Source: CAZUHK01 sp964620345
Lineage (GTDB): Bacteria > Planctomycetota > Phycisphaerae > Phycisphaerales > Zrk34
Assembly: GCA_964620345.1 (NCBI GenBank)
Contig: CAZUHK010000093.1
Location: 1-12,014, forward strand
DNA: 12,014 nt
Direction of reading: 5' to 3'
The notes beneath the pieces were generated by a model. It saw only the letters and a list, made by a program, of their open reading frames with translations, did no database searches and was not told where the DNA came from. Below, one piece after another: positions 6,699 to 12,014 of the stretch. The translations under genes were made by a program, and so were the position numbers. Position 1 is the first letter of the stretch. Each line of letters begins with the position of its first letter.

Positions 6699-8851
6699 CA
6701 CAAGCTGAATCGGTGAACCTCGACGCGATCGGCGGGCGTCCTGAATGGACCATGAGTATTCCATTGCCCTGCCGTGCCGGCCTGCTGCTGTATCTTGGAT
6801 GGTCACTTATGATAACGTCCCCCGCTCCGGCGGCGAATAAGGAGGCGGGGCAACTGATTCGGCCCGAATCAGATGCCTGGCTCGAGATCACTTCGATCGA
6901 CGATTTGCTCAAGCACCATCCCGAGCGGGTGGACCTGCTGCTCGACGCGCTGGACCTGGACAAGCCGGGCCTGAACAAGGTTCAGGCGGCGGTCGAGGCC
7001 GGCGACAAGGCCGCGGCCTGCCGGGCGCTGCTGGATTACTACCGCGGCGCGGGGCGAAGCCAATGGATCGTCGACCGGCTGGGCGAGCCGAATGATCGGC
7101 ATGTGGCCCTGGCCGACCACGTGCTGGAGCACAAGGTGCATAAAGGCGATCGCGTCGGCACGATCCCCAGGCACCACGGCGCGTGGGATTGGAATCACAC
7201 CGGCCCGAAGGGCAATCGCGAGTTCGCCTATTCGCTGAACCGCCATCACTTCTTCATTCACCTGCTGCAGGCCTATCGCAAGACCGGTGAAGAGAAGTAC
7301 GCCGCGGCGTTTGACCGGCTGGTGCGCGACTGGGTCATGCACACGGTCTACCCCGGCCAGAAGCACCAATACGTCTGGACTTGGCGGGTGCTGGAGGCGG
7401 GCCTGCGCATGCGGAGTTGGCTGCCGGCGTTCCACGGCTTCGCCGGGTCCGAGCGCTTCAGCCCCGCCGGTCGGCTGCTGATGCTCTCCAGCTTCGTGCA
7501 GCACGGCCGGTACGTCGAGATGCACCACTGGGACCACCACAACCACGCGCTGATGGAGCACGATGGATTGAACCAACTGGGCCTGGCGCTGCCGGAGCTG
7601 GCCGAAGCCGAGCACTGGCATCGGTACGCGGTGAAGCAGATGCTCAAGGAGATGGACCACCAGGTCTACCCCGATGGGGCGCACGATGAGTTGAGCTCCG
7701 GGTACCACCGGGTGTCGCTGAGCAGCTATGAGAACATCGCCACGGTCAGCCGCGCCGCGGGGCGCGACATGCCGGAGAAATACCGCCGGCGGCTGGTCGA
7801 GATGTACGACTACTGGGCCGGGCTGGTGCGGCCGGACGGGTCGATGCCGCAGAACAACCGCAGCGATCGCGGCAACGCCGCGGGGCGCCTGCTGGCCGCG
7901 GCCGATCGATACGATCGACCCGACTGGCGGTACATCGCCACCGCCGGTGCCCAAGGGGAGCGGCCCGAGGGCCCGCCCAGCCGGTTCGCGCCGTGGGCCG
8001 GCCACCTGGTCAGCCGCGACGACTGGACCGCGGCGGCGCGATGGAGCTTCTTCGACGCCGGGCCAGCAGGGCAGGGCTGGGTTCACGCCGATGCCTTGCA
8101 CCTGTCGGTCACCGCGTTCGGCAAGGACTTTCTCGTCGACTCCGGCCGGTTCTGGTACATGCGCGACCGGTGGACCGATTTCGCCCACTCCAGCCGCAGC
8201 CACAACGTCATTCTGATCGACGACCGCGAGCAGTTGCCCCAGCCCAAGGGGACCGACGCGCCGCTGGACCCCAAGCACTGGGCGGTGACCGAGGCATTCG
8301 ACTTCGCCCGAGCCACGCACGACCGCTTCGCCGATCTGAAGGGCAAGGCGGCGCACACGCGCATCGTGGTGTTCATGCGCGGCGTGGGCTGGGTCGTGGT
8401 CGATCGCATCGCAACCGATCGGCCGCGCGACCTGACGGCGATGTGGCGATATCGGCCCCAGCGCAAGGTGAAGCTCGACAACGATGGCACGCTGCTGACG
8501 GTCGACGCCGAGGGGCCGAACCTGAGCATCACGCCGGTCGGACCGATCGATTGGAAAATCGACCTGGTGCGCGGCCAGGAGGACCCTTACCTGCAGGGCT
8601 GGCACAGCGACGTGTCGACCCAATGGGAGCCAAGCACGTGCGCCGAGCTTCGCGCAAAGGTCGCCACGGACGCGGTGTTCGGTTGGGTGATGCTGGCGAC
8701 CGAGCGCGGCGCGGCCAAGCCCGCGGCCAACGCCGACCTGCACGTCGACGACGGCGCCGCGATCGTCCGCTTCACCGACCACGCCGGCCAGCCGCACCAG
8801 CTTAGCATCCCCTTGATTGAGGGGGTGCCGAAGGTGAATGGTCTGCGTTGA
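6695..8851 (+). CDS. Secreted heparinase II/III-family polysaccharide lyase
   Basis: This 718-residue enzyme should cleave uronic-acid-containing polysaccharides by beta-elimination. An N-terminal signal-like segment (about residues 20-48, with LLLYLGW and an APAA cleavage-type end) points to export. The alpha/alpha-toroid domain includes DWVMHTVYPGQ and WRVLEAGLRMRSW, then HHWDHHNHALMEHDG (about 276-290) and the DGAHDELSSGYH block (327-338). The C-terminal beta-sandwich begins near 455 with the family signature H464-A-D466, AFGKDFLVDSGRFWY and SSRSHN (H503). AAGGA lies 12 nt before the ATG at 6695, but the ATG at 6752 (Met20) would give a more normal signal peptide; the true start is one of these two. 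It probably acts on the same glycan as the importer and sulfatase. Heparin, alginate and other uronans cannot be told apart here. Confidence 0.92.
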   Translation: MTQAESVNLDAIGGRPEWTMSIPLPCRAGLLLYLGWSLMITSPAPAANKEAGQLIRPESDAWLEITSIDDLLKHHPERVDLLLDALDLDKPGLNKVQAAVEAGDKAAACRALLDYYRGAGRSQWIVDRLGEPNDRHVALADHVLEHKVHKGDRVGTIPRHHGAWDWNHTGPKGNREFAYSLNRHHFFIHLLQAYRKTGEEKYAAAFDRLVRDWVMHTVYPGQKHQYVWTWRVLEAGLRMRSWLPAFHGFAGSERFSPAGRLLMLSSFVQHGRYVEMHHWDHHNHALMEHDGLNQLGLALPELAEAEHWHRYAVKQMLKEMDHQVYPDGAHDELSSGYHRVSLSSYENIATVSRAAGRDMPEKYRRRLVEMYDYWAGLVRPDGSMPQNNRSDRGNAAGRLLAAADRYDRPDWRYIATAGAQGERPEGPPSRFAPWAGHLVSRDDWTAAARWSFFDAGPAGQGWVHADALHLSVTAFGKDFLVDSGRFWYMRDRWTDFAHSSRSHNVILIDDREQLPQPKGTDAPLDPKHWAVTEAFDFARATHDRFADLKGKAAHTRIVVFMRGVGWVVVDRIATDRPRDLTAMWRYRPQRKVKLDNDGTLLTVDAEGPNLSITPVGPIDWKIDLVRGQEDPYLQGWHSDVSTQWEPSTCAELRAKVATDAVFGWVMLATERGAAKPAANADLHVDDGAAIVRFTDHAGQPHQLSIPLIEGVPKVNGLR

Positions 8852-8854
8852 GAG

Positions 8855-8906
8855 GCCGGCACGCCCGGCACGGGCATGGGACAGACGCCTGCCATGCGGG
8901 GCAGGC
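8855..8906. terminator. Paired hairpins just after the lyase stop
   Basis: GCCGG (8855-8859) pairs with CCGGC (8865-8869) around 5 nt, only 3 bp after the lyase stop. GCCTGCC (8887-8893) pairs perfectly with GGCAGGC (8900-8906) around 6 nt. Neither is followed by a T-run, so they are either Rho-type stop or processing structures or members of a repeat family, not classic intrinsic terminators. Confidence 0.4.
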
Positions 8907-8980
8907 CTTATGCCTCGACGCCGACTTGGTCCAAACCGTTTGCCGATGCCCCTGCCTCGCCGCATGAGATATCAAAGTGG

Positions 8981-8990
8981 GATACGTATC
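8981..8990. repeat. Perfect 10-bp palindrome GATACGTATC
   Basis: GATACGTATC is fully self-complementary and lies in an AT-richer patch of the convergent intergenic region 8852-9148. No gene starts nearby in either direction, so it is a poor candidate for an operator of a neighbour. Function unknown. Confidence 0.35.
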
Positions 8991-9027
8991 ATCGCGGTAC
9001 TCCGAACGCTATGTGAAGGGGGGGAAC

Positions 9028-9054
9028 CCAAGCCGCCGCTGCGCTATGGCTTGG
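9028..9054. terminator. 7-bp perfect hairpin between convergent genes
   Basis: CCAAGCC (9028-9034) pairs with GGCTTGG (9048-9054) around a 13-nt loop. It lies between the 3' ends of the lyase and the MoxR-like gene and could help end transcription from either side. No T-tract is present. Confidence 0.35.
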
Positions 9055-9099
9055 CGTGGGGGACTGAACAACCGATTTACCCATCAACCGACCCATGCC

Positions 9100-9153
9100 A
9101 TGCCGGCTGAAGCTGGCACGCCTATCACGCCGGCTGAAGCCGGCATGCCTATT
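9100..9153. repeat. Two tandem 27-bp REP-like palindromic units
   Basis: GCCGGCTGAAGCTGGC (9102-9117) and GCCGGCTGAAGCCGGC (9129-9144) are near-identical hairpins repeated with a 27-bp period. Each is flanked by related CACGCC or CATGCC followed by TAT. The second is a perfect 7-bp stem; the first has one change that still allows a G-T pair. The second unit overlaps the stop codon of the MoxR-like gene (9149-9151). The form is that of repetitive extragenic palindromes. Confidence 0.65.
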
Positions 9154-10657
9154 CGGCCTGGTCCATGATGTCCTGCATCATGTCGCCCAGGGCGTCGTAG
9201 TAATTCACGATGCCGTCCAGGTCGTCCTTGCCGATCATGCGCGACTGGTGCAGGCCTTCGAGGATGAACTCCATCGCGGCCGGCAGCTCCAGCTCATCGT
9301 CCTCGAAATCGAAATGTTCGCCGGCGAGCTTTTCCAGGCCCTGGATGGCCTTGAGTGTTTTGAGCGCGTCGGCGGTGGGCGTGGTGTCGGCGATCTCGAC
9401 GCGGCCGCCGGCGGAGAAGTGGTCGAGGATCGGCTTGTACGGGCCGAACACATCCTCGCCCCCGCCGGCGTTGGGGTCGGGCATCACGCGATCGAACACC
9501 GCCTTGATCCCCTTGCCGATCAGGTGCCGCGCCACGTTCTGCGCCCCCTCCTGCTCGCCCTGGTACACCAGCTCGACCTTGCCGGTCACGGCGCTGACCG
9601 CCGACTGAAAATCGATCGGCCGGGCGCAGACGGTCGTCTCGCCGGTCAAAAGCCCGCGGCGCTCGGCGTTGGAGACGGTGTTTTCCAGTAGCGCGATCGG
9701 CAGCCGCGCGCTCACGCCCGACGATTGATCGAGAAACTCGCTCTGCCGGGCACCGAACGCGACCTCTTCGACCGCCTCGATGCAGAAGCGCGGCACGTGA
9801 ACATGCACGCCGCTGTCGCGCCCGGTCCACGCCTCCTGCGCGGTGATGGTCATCGCGTCTTCAAGGTCGCGCGGGTAGTGGGTGTGGATCTGGCTTTCGA
9901 TGCGGTCTTTGAGCGGCGTGATGATCGAGCCGCGGTTGGTGTAGTCCTCGGGGTTGGCGGTGAAGACCATCATCACATCGATCGGCAGGCGCACGGGGAA
10001 GCCGCGGATCTGAATGTCGCGCTCCTGCATGATGTTCAGCAGGCCCACCTGGATGCGCGGCGACAGGTCGGGCAGCTCGTTGATGCAGAAGATGCCGCGG
10101 TTGGTCCGCGGGATGATGCCGAAGTGGATCACCTCTTCGTTGGATAGCTCCAGCTTTTTCGTCGCGGCCTTGATCGGGTCGATGTCGCCGATCAGGTCGC
10201 TCATCGACACGTCGGGCGTAGCGAGTTTTTCACGGTAGCGATCGTCGCGGTGAATCCAGCGGATGGGCGTGTCGTCGCCGTGGCTCTCGACGAACGCCCG
10301 AGCGCCGCTGCTGACCGGCGCCAGCGGGTCTTCGTTGAGCGGGAAGTCGGCCAGCACGGGCATCCACTCGTCCAGCAGGGCGGTGATCTGGCGGGCCAGC
10401 CGCGTCTTGGCCTGGCCGCGCAGGCCCAGCAGGATGATGTCGTGCTTGCCCAGCACGGCGTTGACGATCTGGGGGATGACCGTCTTCTCGTAGCCGACGA
10501 TGCCGGGGAACAGCGGCCGGCCGGCGCGCAGGGCGTCGATGAGGTTCTCGCGCAGCTCGGTCTTGATCGGCCGGCTGCGGTGGCCCGAGCCGCGCAGCTC
10601 GCCGAGGGTTCGGGGCAGGTGTGGTGCGTTCAAAGCAGGTCTCCGATCATGGGCCAT
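9149..10657 (-). CDS. MoxR-family AAA+ ATPase (magnesium-chelatase subunit I-like)
   Basis: This protein of about 502 residues is a hexameric-type AAA+ ATPase, probably a chaperone or remodeller working with a VWA-domain partner. Using the ATG at 10657, the P-loop is GLRGQAKT (78-85), Walker B is IFCINE (189-194), sensor 1 is the Asn of TANPEDYTNRG (about 235) and a likely arginine finger lies in LKDR (249-252). Both nucleotide motifs differ from textbook forms: the P-loop lacks the Gly-Lys pair and Walker B has Asn before Glu, which I believe is typical of this branch. The conserved TLGELRGSG block follows the start. A TTG at 10633 with GGAG 7 nt upstream is a serious alternative start, and the open frame extends back to 10711. 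No VWA gene lies in the window on its 3' side, where the lyase is convergent. Confidence 0.92.
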   Translation of the reverse strand: MAHDRRPALNAPHLPRTLGELRGSGHRSRPIKTELRENLIDALRAGRPLFPGIVGYEKTVIPQIVNAVLGKHDIILLGLRGQAKTRLARQITALLDEWMPVLADFPLNEDPLAPVSSGARAFVESHGDDTPIRWIHRDDRYREKLATPDVSMSDLIGDIDPIKAATKKLELSNEEVIHFGIIPRTNRGIFCINELPDLSPRIQVGLLNIMQERDIQIRGFPVRLPIDVMMVFTANPEDYTNRGSIITPLKDRIESQIHTHYPRDLEDAMTITAQEAWTGRDSGVHVHVPRFCIEAVEEVAFGARQSEFLDQSSGVSARLPIALLENTVSNAERRGLLTGETTVCARPIDFQSAVSAVTGKVELVYQGEQEGAQNVARHLIGKGIKAVFDRVMPDPNAGGGEDVFGPYKPILDHFSAGGRVEIADTTPTADALKTLKAIQGLEKLAGEHFDFEDDELELPAAMEFILEGLHQSRMIGKDDLDGIVNYYDALGDMMQDIMDQAE

Positions 10658-10663
10658 TATTGC

Positions 10664-10676
10664 CCGCGGTCCGCGG
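10664..10676. promoter_or_regulatory. 13-bp palindrome CCGCGGTCCGCGG upstream of the MoxR-like gene
   Basis: Two CCGCGG palindromes flank a single T and form a symmetric site 7-19 nt upstream of the ATG at 10657. The position would suit an operator that blocks transcription or a hairpin that hides the start. Because the region is very GC-rich, chance is a fair alternative. Confidence 0.25.
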
Positions 10677-10798
10677 CGAATCTTCCCACGGACCGCCCGC
10701 ACACCGCACAAGTCTTCGTCCGGCGCGCCATGGCCCAGCGTATCGCCGGCGAACCCGACGCATCGACGACCGGCGGCACAGGCCCCACAGCTTGCCTG

Positions 10799-10834
10799 TT
10801 TTCCACAATGGGGGATGGCGTGTGGAAAGTTTTT
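10799..10834. promoter_or_regulatory. Inverted pair of DnaA-box-like sequences / hairpin with T-run
   Basis: TTTTCCACA (10799-10807) fits the DnaA-box pattern TTWTNCACA. TGTGGAAAG (10821-10829) is the same motif inverted with one terminal change. Together they make an 8-bp perfect inverted repeat (10800-10807 with 10821-10828) around 13 nt, followed at once by T5 (10830-10834). It can be read as paired DnaA boxes controlling one or both divergent genes, or as a terminator-like hairpin on the plus strand. No plus-strand gene lies upstream to terminate, which favours a protein-binding site. Confidence 0.45.
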
Positions 10835-10990
10835 CGACAGGCATACTACATCTTGTGCTTAAACACATTTCTAATACGTGATTGTGGTGGCATCCTCCGA
10901 TATCTGGACTAATCTTTCAGCCCCGCCTCATGGCGTGCGTTGCGACGGGCGGGGAGCGTTGGCCGGTCGGCCAAGCGCGAACGGGTTTGC

Positions 10991-10994
10991 GGAG
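10991..10994 (+). promoter_or_regulatory. Ribosome binding site that sets the phosphoesterase start
   Basis: GGAG lies 9 nt before the GTG at 11004. It supports starting there and not at the in-frame GTG at 10878, whose extra 42 residues have no family resemblance. Confidence 0.6.
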
Positions 10995-11003
10995 TGCTGC
11001 GAA

Positions 11004-11873
11004 GTGGCGATCAAGCTCGAATATCGCACCGTGTTCATCAGCGACCTGCACCTGGGCAGCCGCGGGTGTCGGGCGAAGGATCTGGCGGCGTTCCTCAAGC
11101 GCATCCGCTGCGAGCGGTTGTACCTGGTGGGCGATGTGATCGACATGTGGCGCCTCAAGAGCCGGTGGTACTGGCCCCGGCCGCACAACAAGGTCGTCCG
11201 CCGGCTGATCCGCATGGCCAACAAGGGCACCGAGGTCATCTACATCCCCGGCAACCACGATGAGCACGCCCGGCAGTTCGCCGGGCTGACGTTCGGCGAC
11301 ATCCAGACCCGCCGCCAGTGCATCCACGAGACCGCCGACGGCCGGCGGCTACTGGTGACCCACGGCGATGAGTTCGACCTGATCGTCCAGAACCACCGCC
11401 TGCTCAGCGCCGTGGGCGCGTGGAGCTACGACTGGCTGGTCACGCTCAACCGCTGGTACAACCGCCTGCGCGAATGGCTGGGCCTGCCCTACCGCTCGCT
11501 GAGCCAGGCGGTGAAGGGCAAGGTCAAGCGGGCCTGCCAGTACATCAGCGATTTCGAGACCACGCTGATCGACGTGGCGCGGCACAAGGGCTGCGCGGGC
11601 GTGGTGTGCGGCCACATCCACAAGGCCGAGGCCCGCACCGCCGACGGCCTGGACTACTTCAACTGCGGCGACTGGGTCGAGAGCTGCACCGCGCTGGTCG
11701 AGCACGACGATGGGAAGATTCAGATCGTCGACGGCCTGGCGCTGGTCGAACAGCTCCGCGAGCAGGAGCGGGCGATGAAGGCGGCGACGGCGGCGAAGCC
11801 GGACGACGCCCACCGCCCCGCCGCCCCGCCGCGCCAGGCACCCAAGCCCGACCCTTTTGAGGCCCGGGCCTGA
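11004..11873 (+). CDS. Calcineurin-like metallophosphoesterase, UDP-2,3-diacylglucosamine diphosphatase-like (COG2908 type)
   Basis: This 289-residue metal-dependent hydrolase has the full calcineurin-like set: SDLHLG (D14, H16), GDVIDMW (D44, D47), PGNHDEH (N84, H85, D86), THGDEFD (H120) and GHIHKAE (H204, H206), followed by NCGDWVESCTALVEH. LVGDVIDMWRLK, WYWP and the NCGDWVESC ending are typical of the group annotated as UDP-2,3-diacylglucosamine pyrophosphatase, the LpxH-like step of lipid A synthesis. It has GNHD where classical LpxH has GNRD, so it belongs to a separate branch whose substrate is less certain. The start is the GTG at 11004, with GGAG 9 nt upstream. An Ala/Pro-rich tail (about 257-289) follows the fold and is probably disordered. 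It is divergent from the MoxR-like gene and no other lipid A gene is visible. Confidence 0.93.
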   Translation: MAIKLEYRTVFISDLHLGSRGCRAKDLAAFLKRIRCERLYLVGDVIDMWRLKSRWYWPRPHNKVVRRLIRMANKGTEVIYIPGNHDEHARQFAGLTFGDIQTRRQCIHETADGRRLLVTHGDEFDLIVQNHRLLSAVGAWSYDWLVTLNRWYNRLREWLGLPYRSLSQAVKGKVKRACQYISDFETTLIDVARHKGCAGVVCGHIHKAEARTADGLDYFNCGDWVESCTALVEHDDGKIQIVDGLALVEQLREQERAMKAATAAKPDDAHRPAAPPRQAPKPDPFEARA

Positions 11874-11897
11874 GCATTCGCACCCCGGCCGGCCGCG

Positions 11898-11952
11898 GTG
11901 AATCACGTCGCCCGCGGCCGATCATGCGCCCCGGCGGGCTGGTGTGATTCAC
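11898..11952. terminator. Large two-part inverted repeat after the phosphoesterase
   Basis: GTGAATCAC (11898-11906) is the exact reverse complement of GTGATTCAC (11944-11952). Inside them GCCCGC (11910-11915) pairs with GCGGGC (11934-11939). The result is a 9-bp plus 6-bp stem with a 3-versus-4-nt internal loop, starting 25 bp after the stop. No T-run follows. It could be a 3'-end structure, an operator for a gene at the right edge, or a small palindromic repeat. Confidence 0.45.
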
Positions 11953-11975
11953 TGCCGGGCCGTTACCATATCGCG

Positions 11976-12014
11976 ATGGTTCCACGCCCGCCGCAAGACC
12001 CCGCCAACCGGCAT
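11976..12014 (+). CDS. Possible start of a new gene at the window edge (partial)
   Basis: An ATG at 11976 opens a frame of 13 codons (MVPRPPQDPANRH) that runs off the window. TACCAT at 11964-11969 lies 6 nt upstream and could be the -10 of a leaderless promoter. The fragment is too short to identify. Confidence 0.25.
   Translation, partial: MVPRPPQDPANRH

Larger units (their letters stand above)
10712..11003. other. Divergent intergenic region, MoxR-like gene / phosphoesterase
   Basis: Apart from the inverted DnaA-box-like pair I see no gene here. The stretch 10830-10880 is much more AT-rich than its surroundings and probably holds the phosphoesterase promoter. TCGACA (10834-10839) could be a -35, but the -10 at the right spacing is poor. 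Plus-strand frames that cross this region lack any recognisable domain. Confidence 0.5.

Noticed and set aside
5262..6806. Minus-strand frame of 514 codons opposite the second permease
   Set aside because: Shadow of the permease; composition is dominated by Gly, Gln, His, Asp and Arg without a domain.
6869..8965. Minus-strand frame of 698 codons opposite the lyase
   Set aside because: The lyase signature blocks are clear on the plus strand; this frame has only biased composition.
9100..9153. CRISPR array
   Set aside because: Only two units, directly adjacent, with no unique spacers and no cas genes; the form is that of REP palindromes.
8838..9168. Short plus-strand frames between lyase and MoxR-like gene
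   Set aside because: They translate the palindromic repeats (AEAG-type peptides) and begin inside the lyase or at weak sites.
10878..11003. N-terminal extension of the phosphoesterase from the GTG at 10878
   Set aside because: The extra 42 residues do not resemble the family, and the GTG at 11004 has GGAG at a good distance.
1..12014. tRNA, rRNA, riboswitch or insertion-sequence transposase
   Set aside because: I found no cloverleaf, no rRNA-like conserved blocks, no recognisable riboswitch core and no DDE, DEDD or recombinase protein in any frame.

Overview
The window is GC-rich, most of its genes lack a clear Shine-Dalgarno sequence, and it pairs a formylglycine-type sulfatase with a heparinase II/III-family lyase and a sugar ABC importer. 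A MoxR-like ATPase with a GLRGQAKT P-loop and INE Walker B also occurs. This mix best fits a Planctomycetota bacterium, perhaps a Phycisphaerae-like lineage. That placement is inferred from gene content and style, not from a marker gene.

Layout. Positions 1-246 hold the C-terminal end of an unrecognised gene and then a decapitated ffh (SRP54): about 21 convincing N-terminal codons, after which homology stops abruptly near 210 and a stop follows at 244-246. This looks like a rearrangement, insertion or assembly junction. Positions 301-1614 (minus) encode an S1-type sulfatase. A 433-bp divergent intergenic region (1615-2047) carries a long imperfect hairpin, a 14-bp inverted repeat with a duplicated arm, a terminator-like hairpin and a sigma70-like promoter. 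From 2048 to 6563 runs a tight plus-strand operon: solute-binding protein, MalF-type permease and MalG-type permease. All three are much longer than usual for their families. A 131-bp gap with a (AGG)4(TGG)5 tract leads to a secreted heparinase II/III-family polysaccharide lyase (6695-8851).

Positions 8852-9148 form a convergent intergenic region packed with palindromes, including two tandem 27-bp REP-like units, the second overlapping the stop codon of the next gene. That gene (9149-10657, minus) is a MoxR/magnesium-chelatase-like AAA+ ATPase. A divergent intergenic region with a pair of inverted DnaA-box-like sequences separates it from a COG2908-type metallophosphoesterase related to UDP-2,3-diacylglucosamine diphosphatase (11004-11873, plus). 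A large inverted repeat follows, and a possible new gene starts at the right edge.

Working model. The sulfatase, lyase and importer look like a small catabolic cluster for a sulfated, probably uronate-containing glycan: the lyase cuts the polymer outside the cytoplasm, the importer takes up oligosaccharides, and the sulfatase, which has no visible signal peptide, desulfates them inside. No ABC ATPase and no transcriptional regulator lie in the window, so both would have to come from elsewhere. The most unusual biology is the importer itself. Its MalF-like subunit carries about six extra predicted membrane segments, its MalG-like subunit a roughly 130-residue insertion in the first external loop, and its binding protein an inserted block and a charged C-terminal tail.
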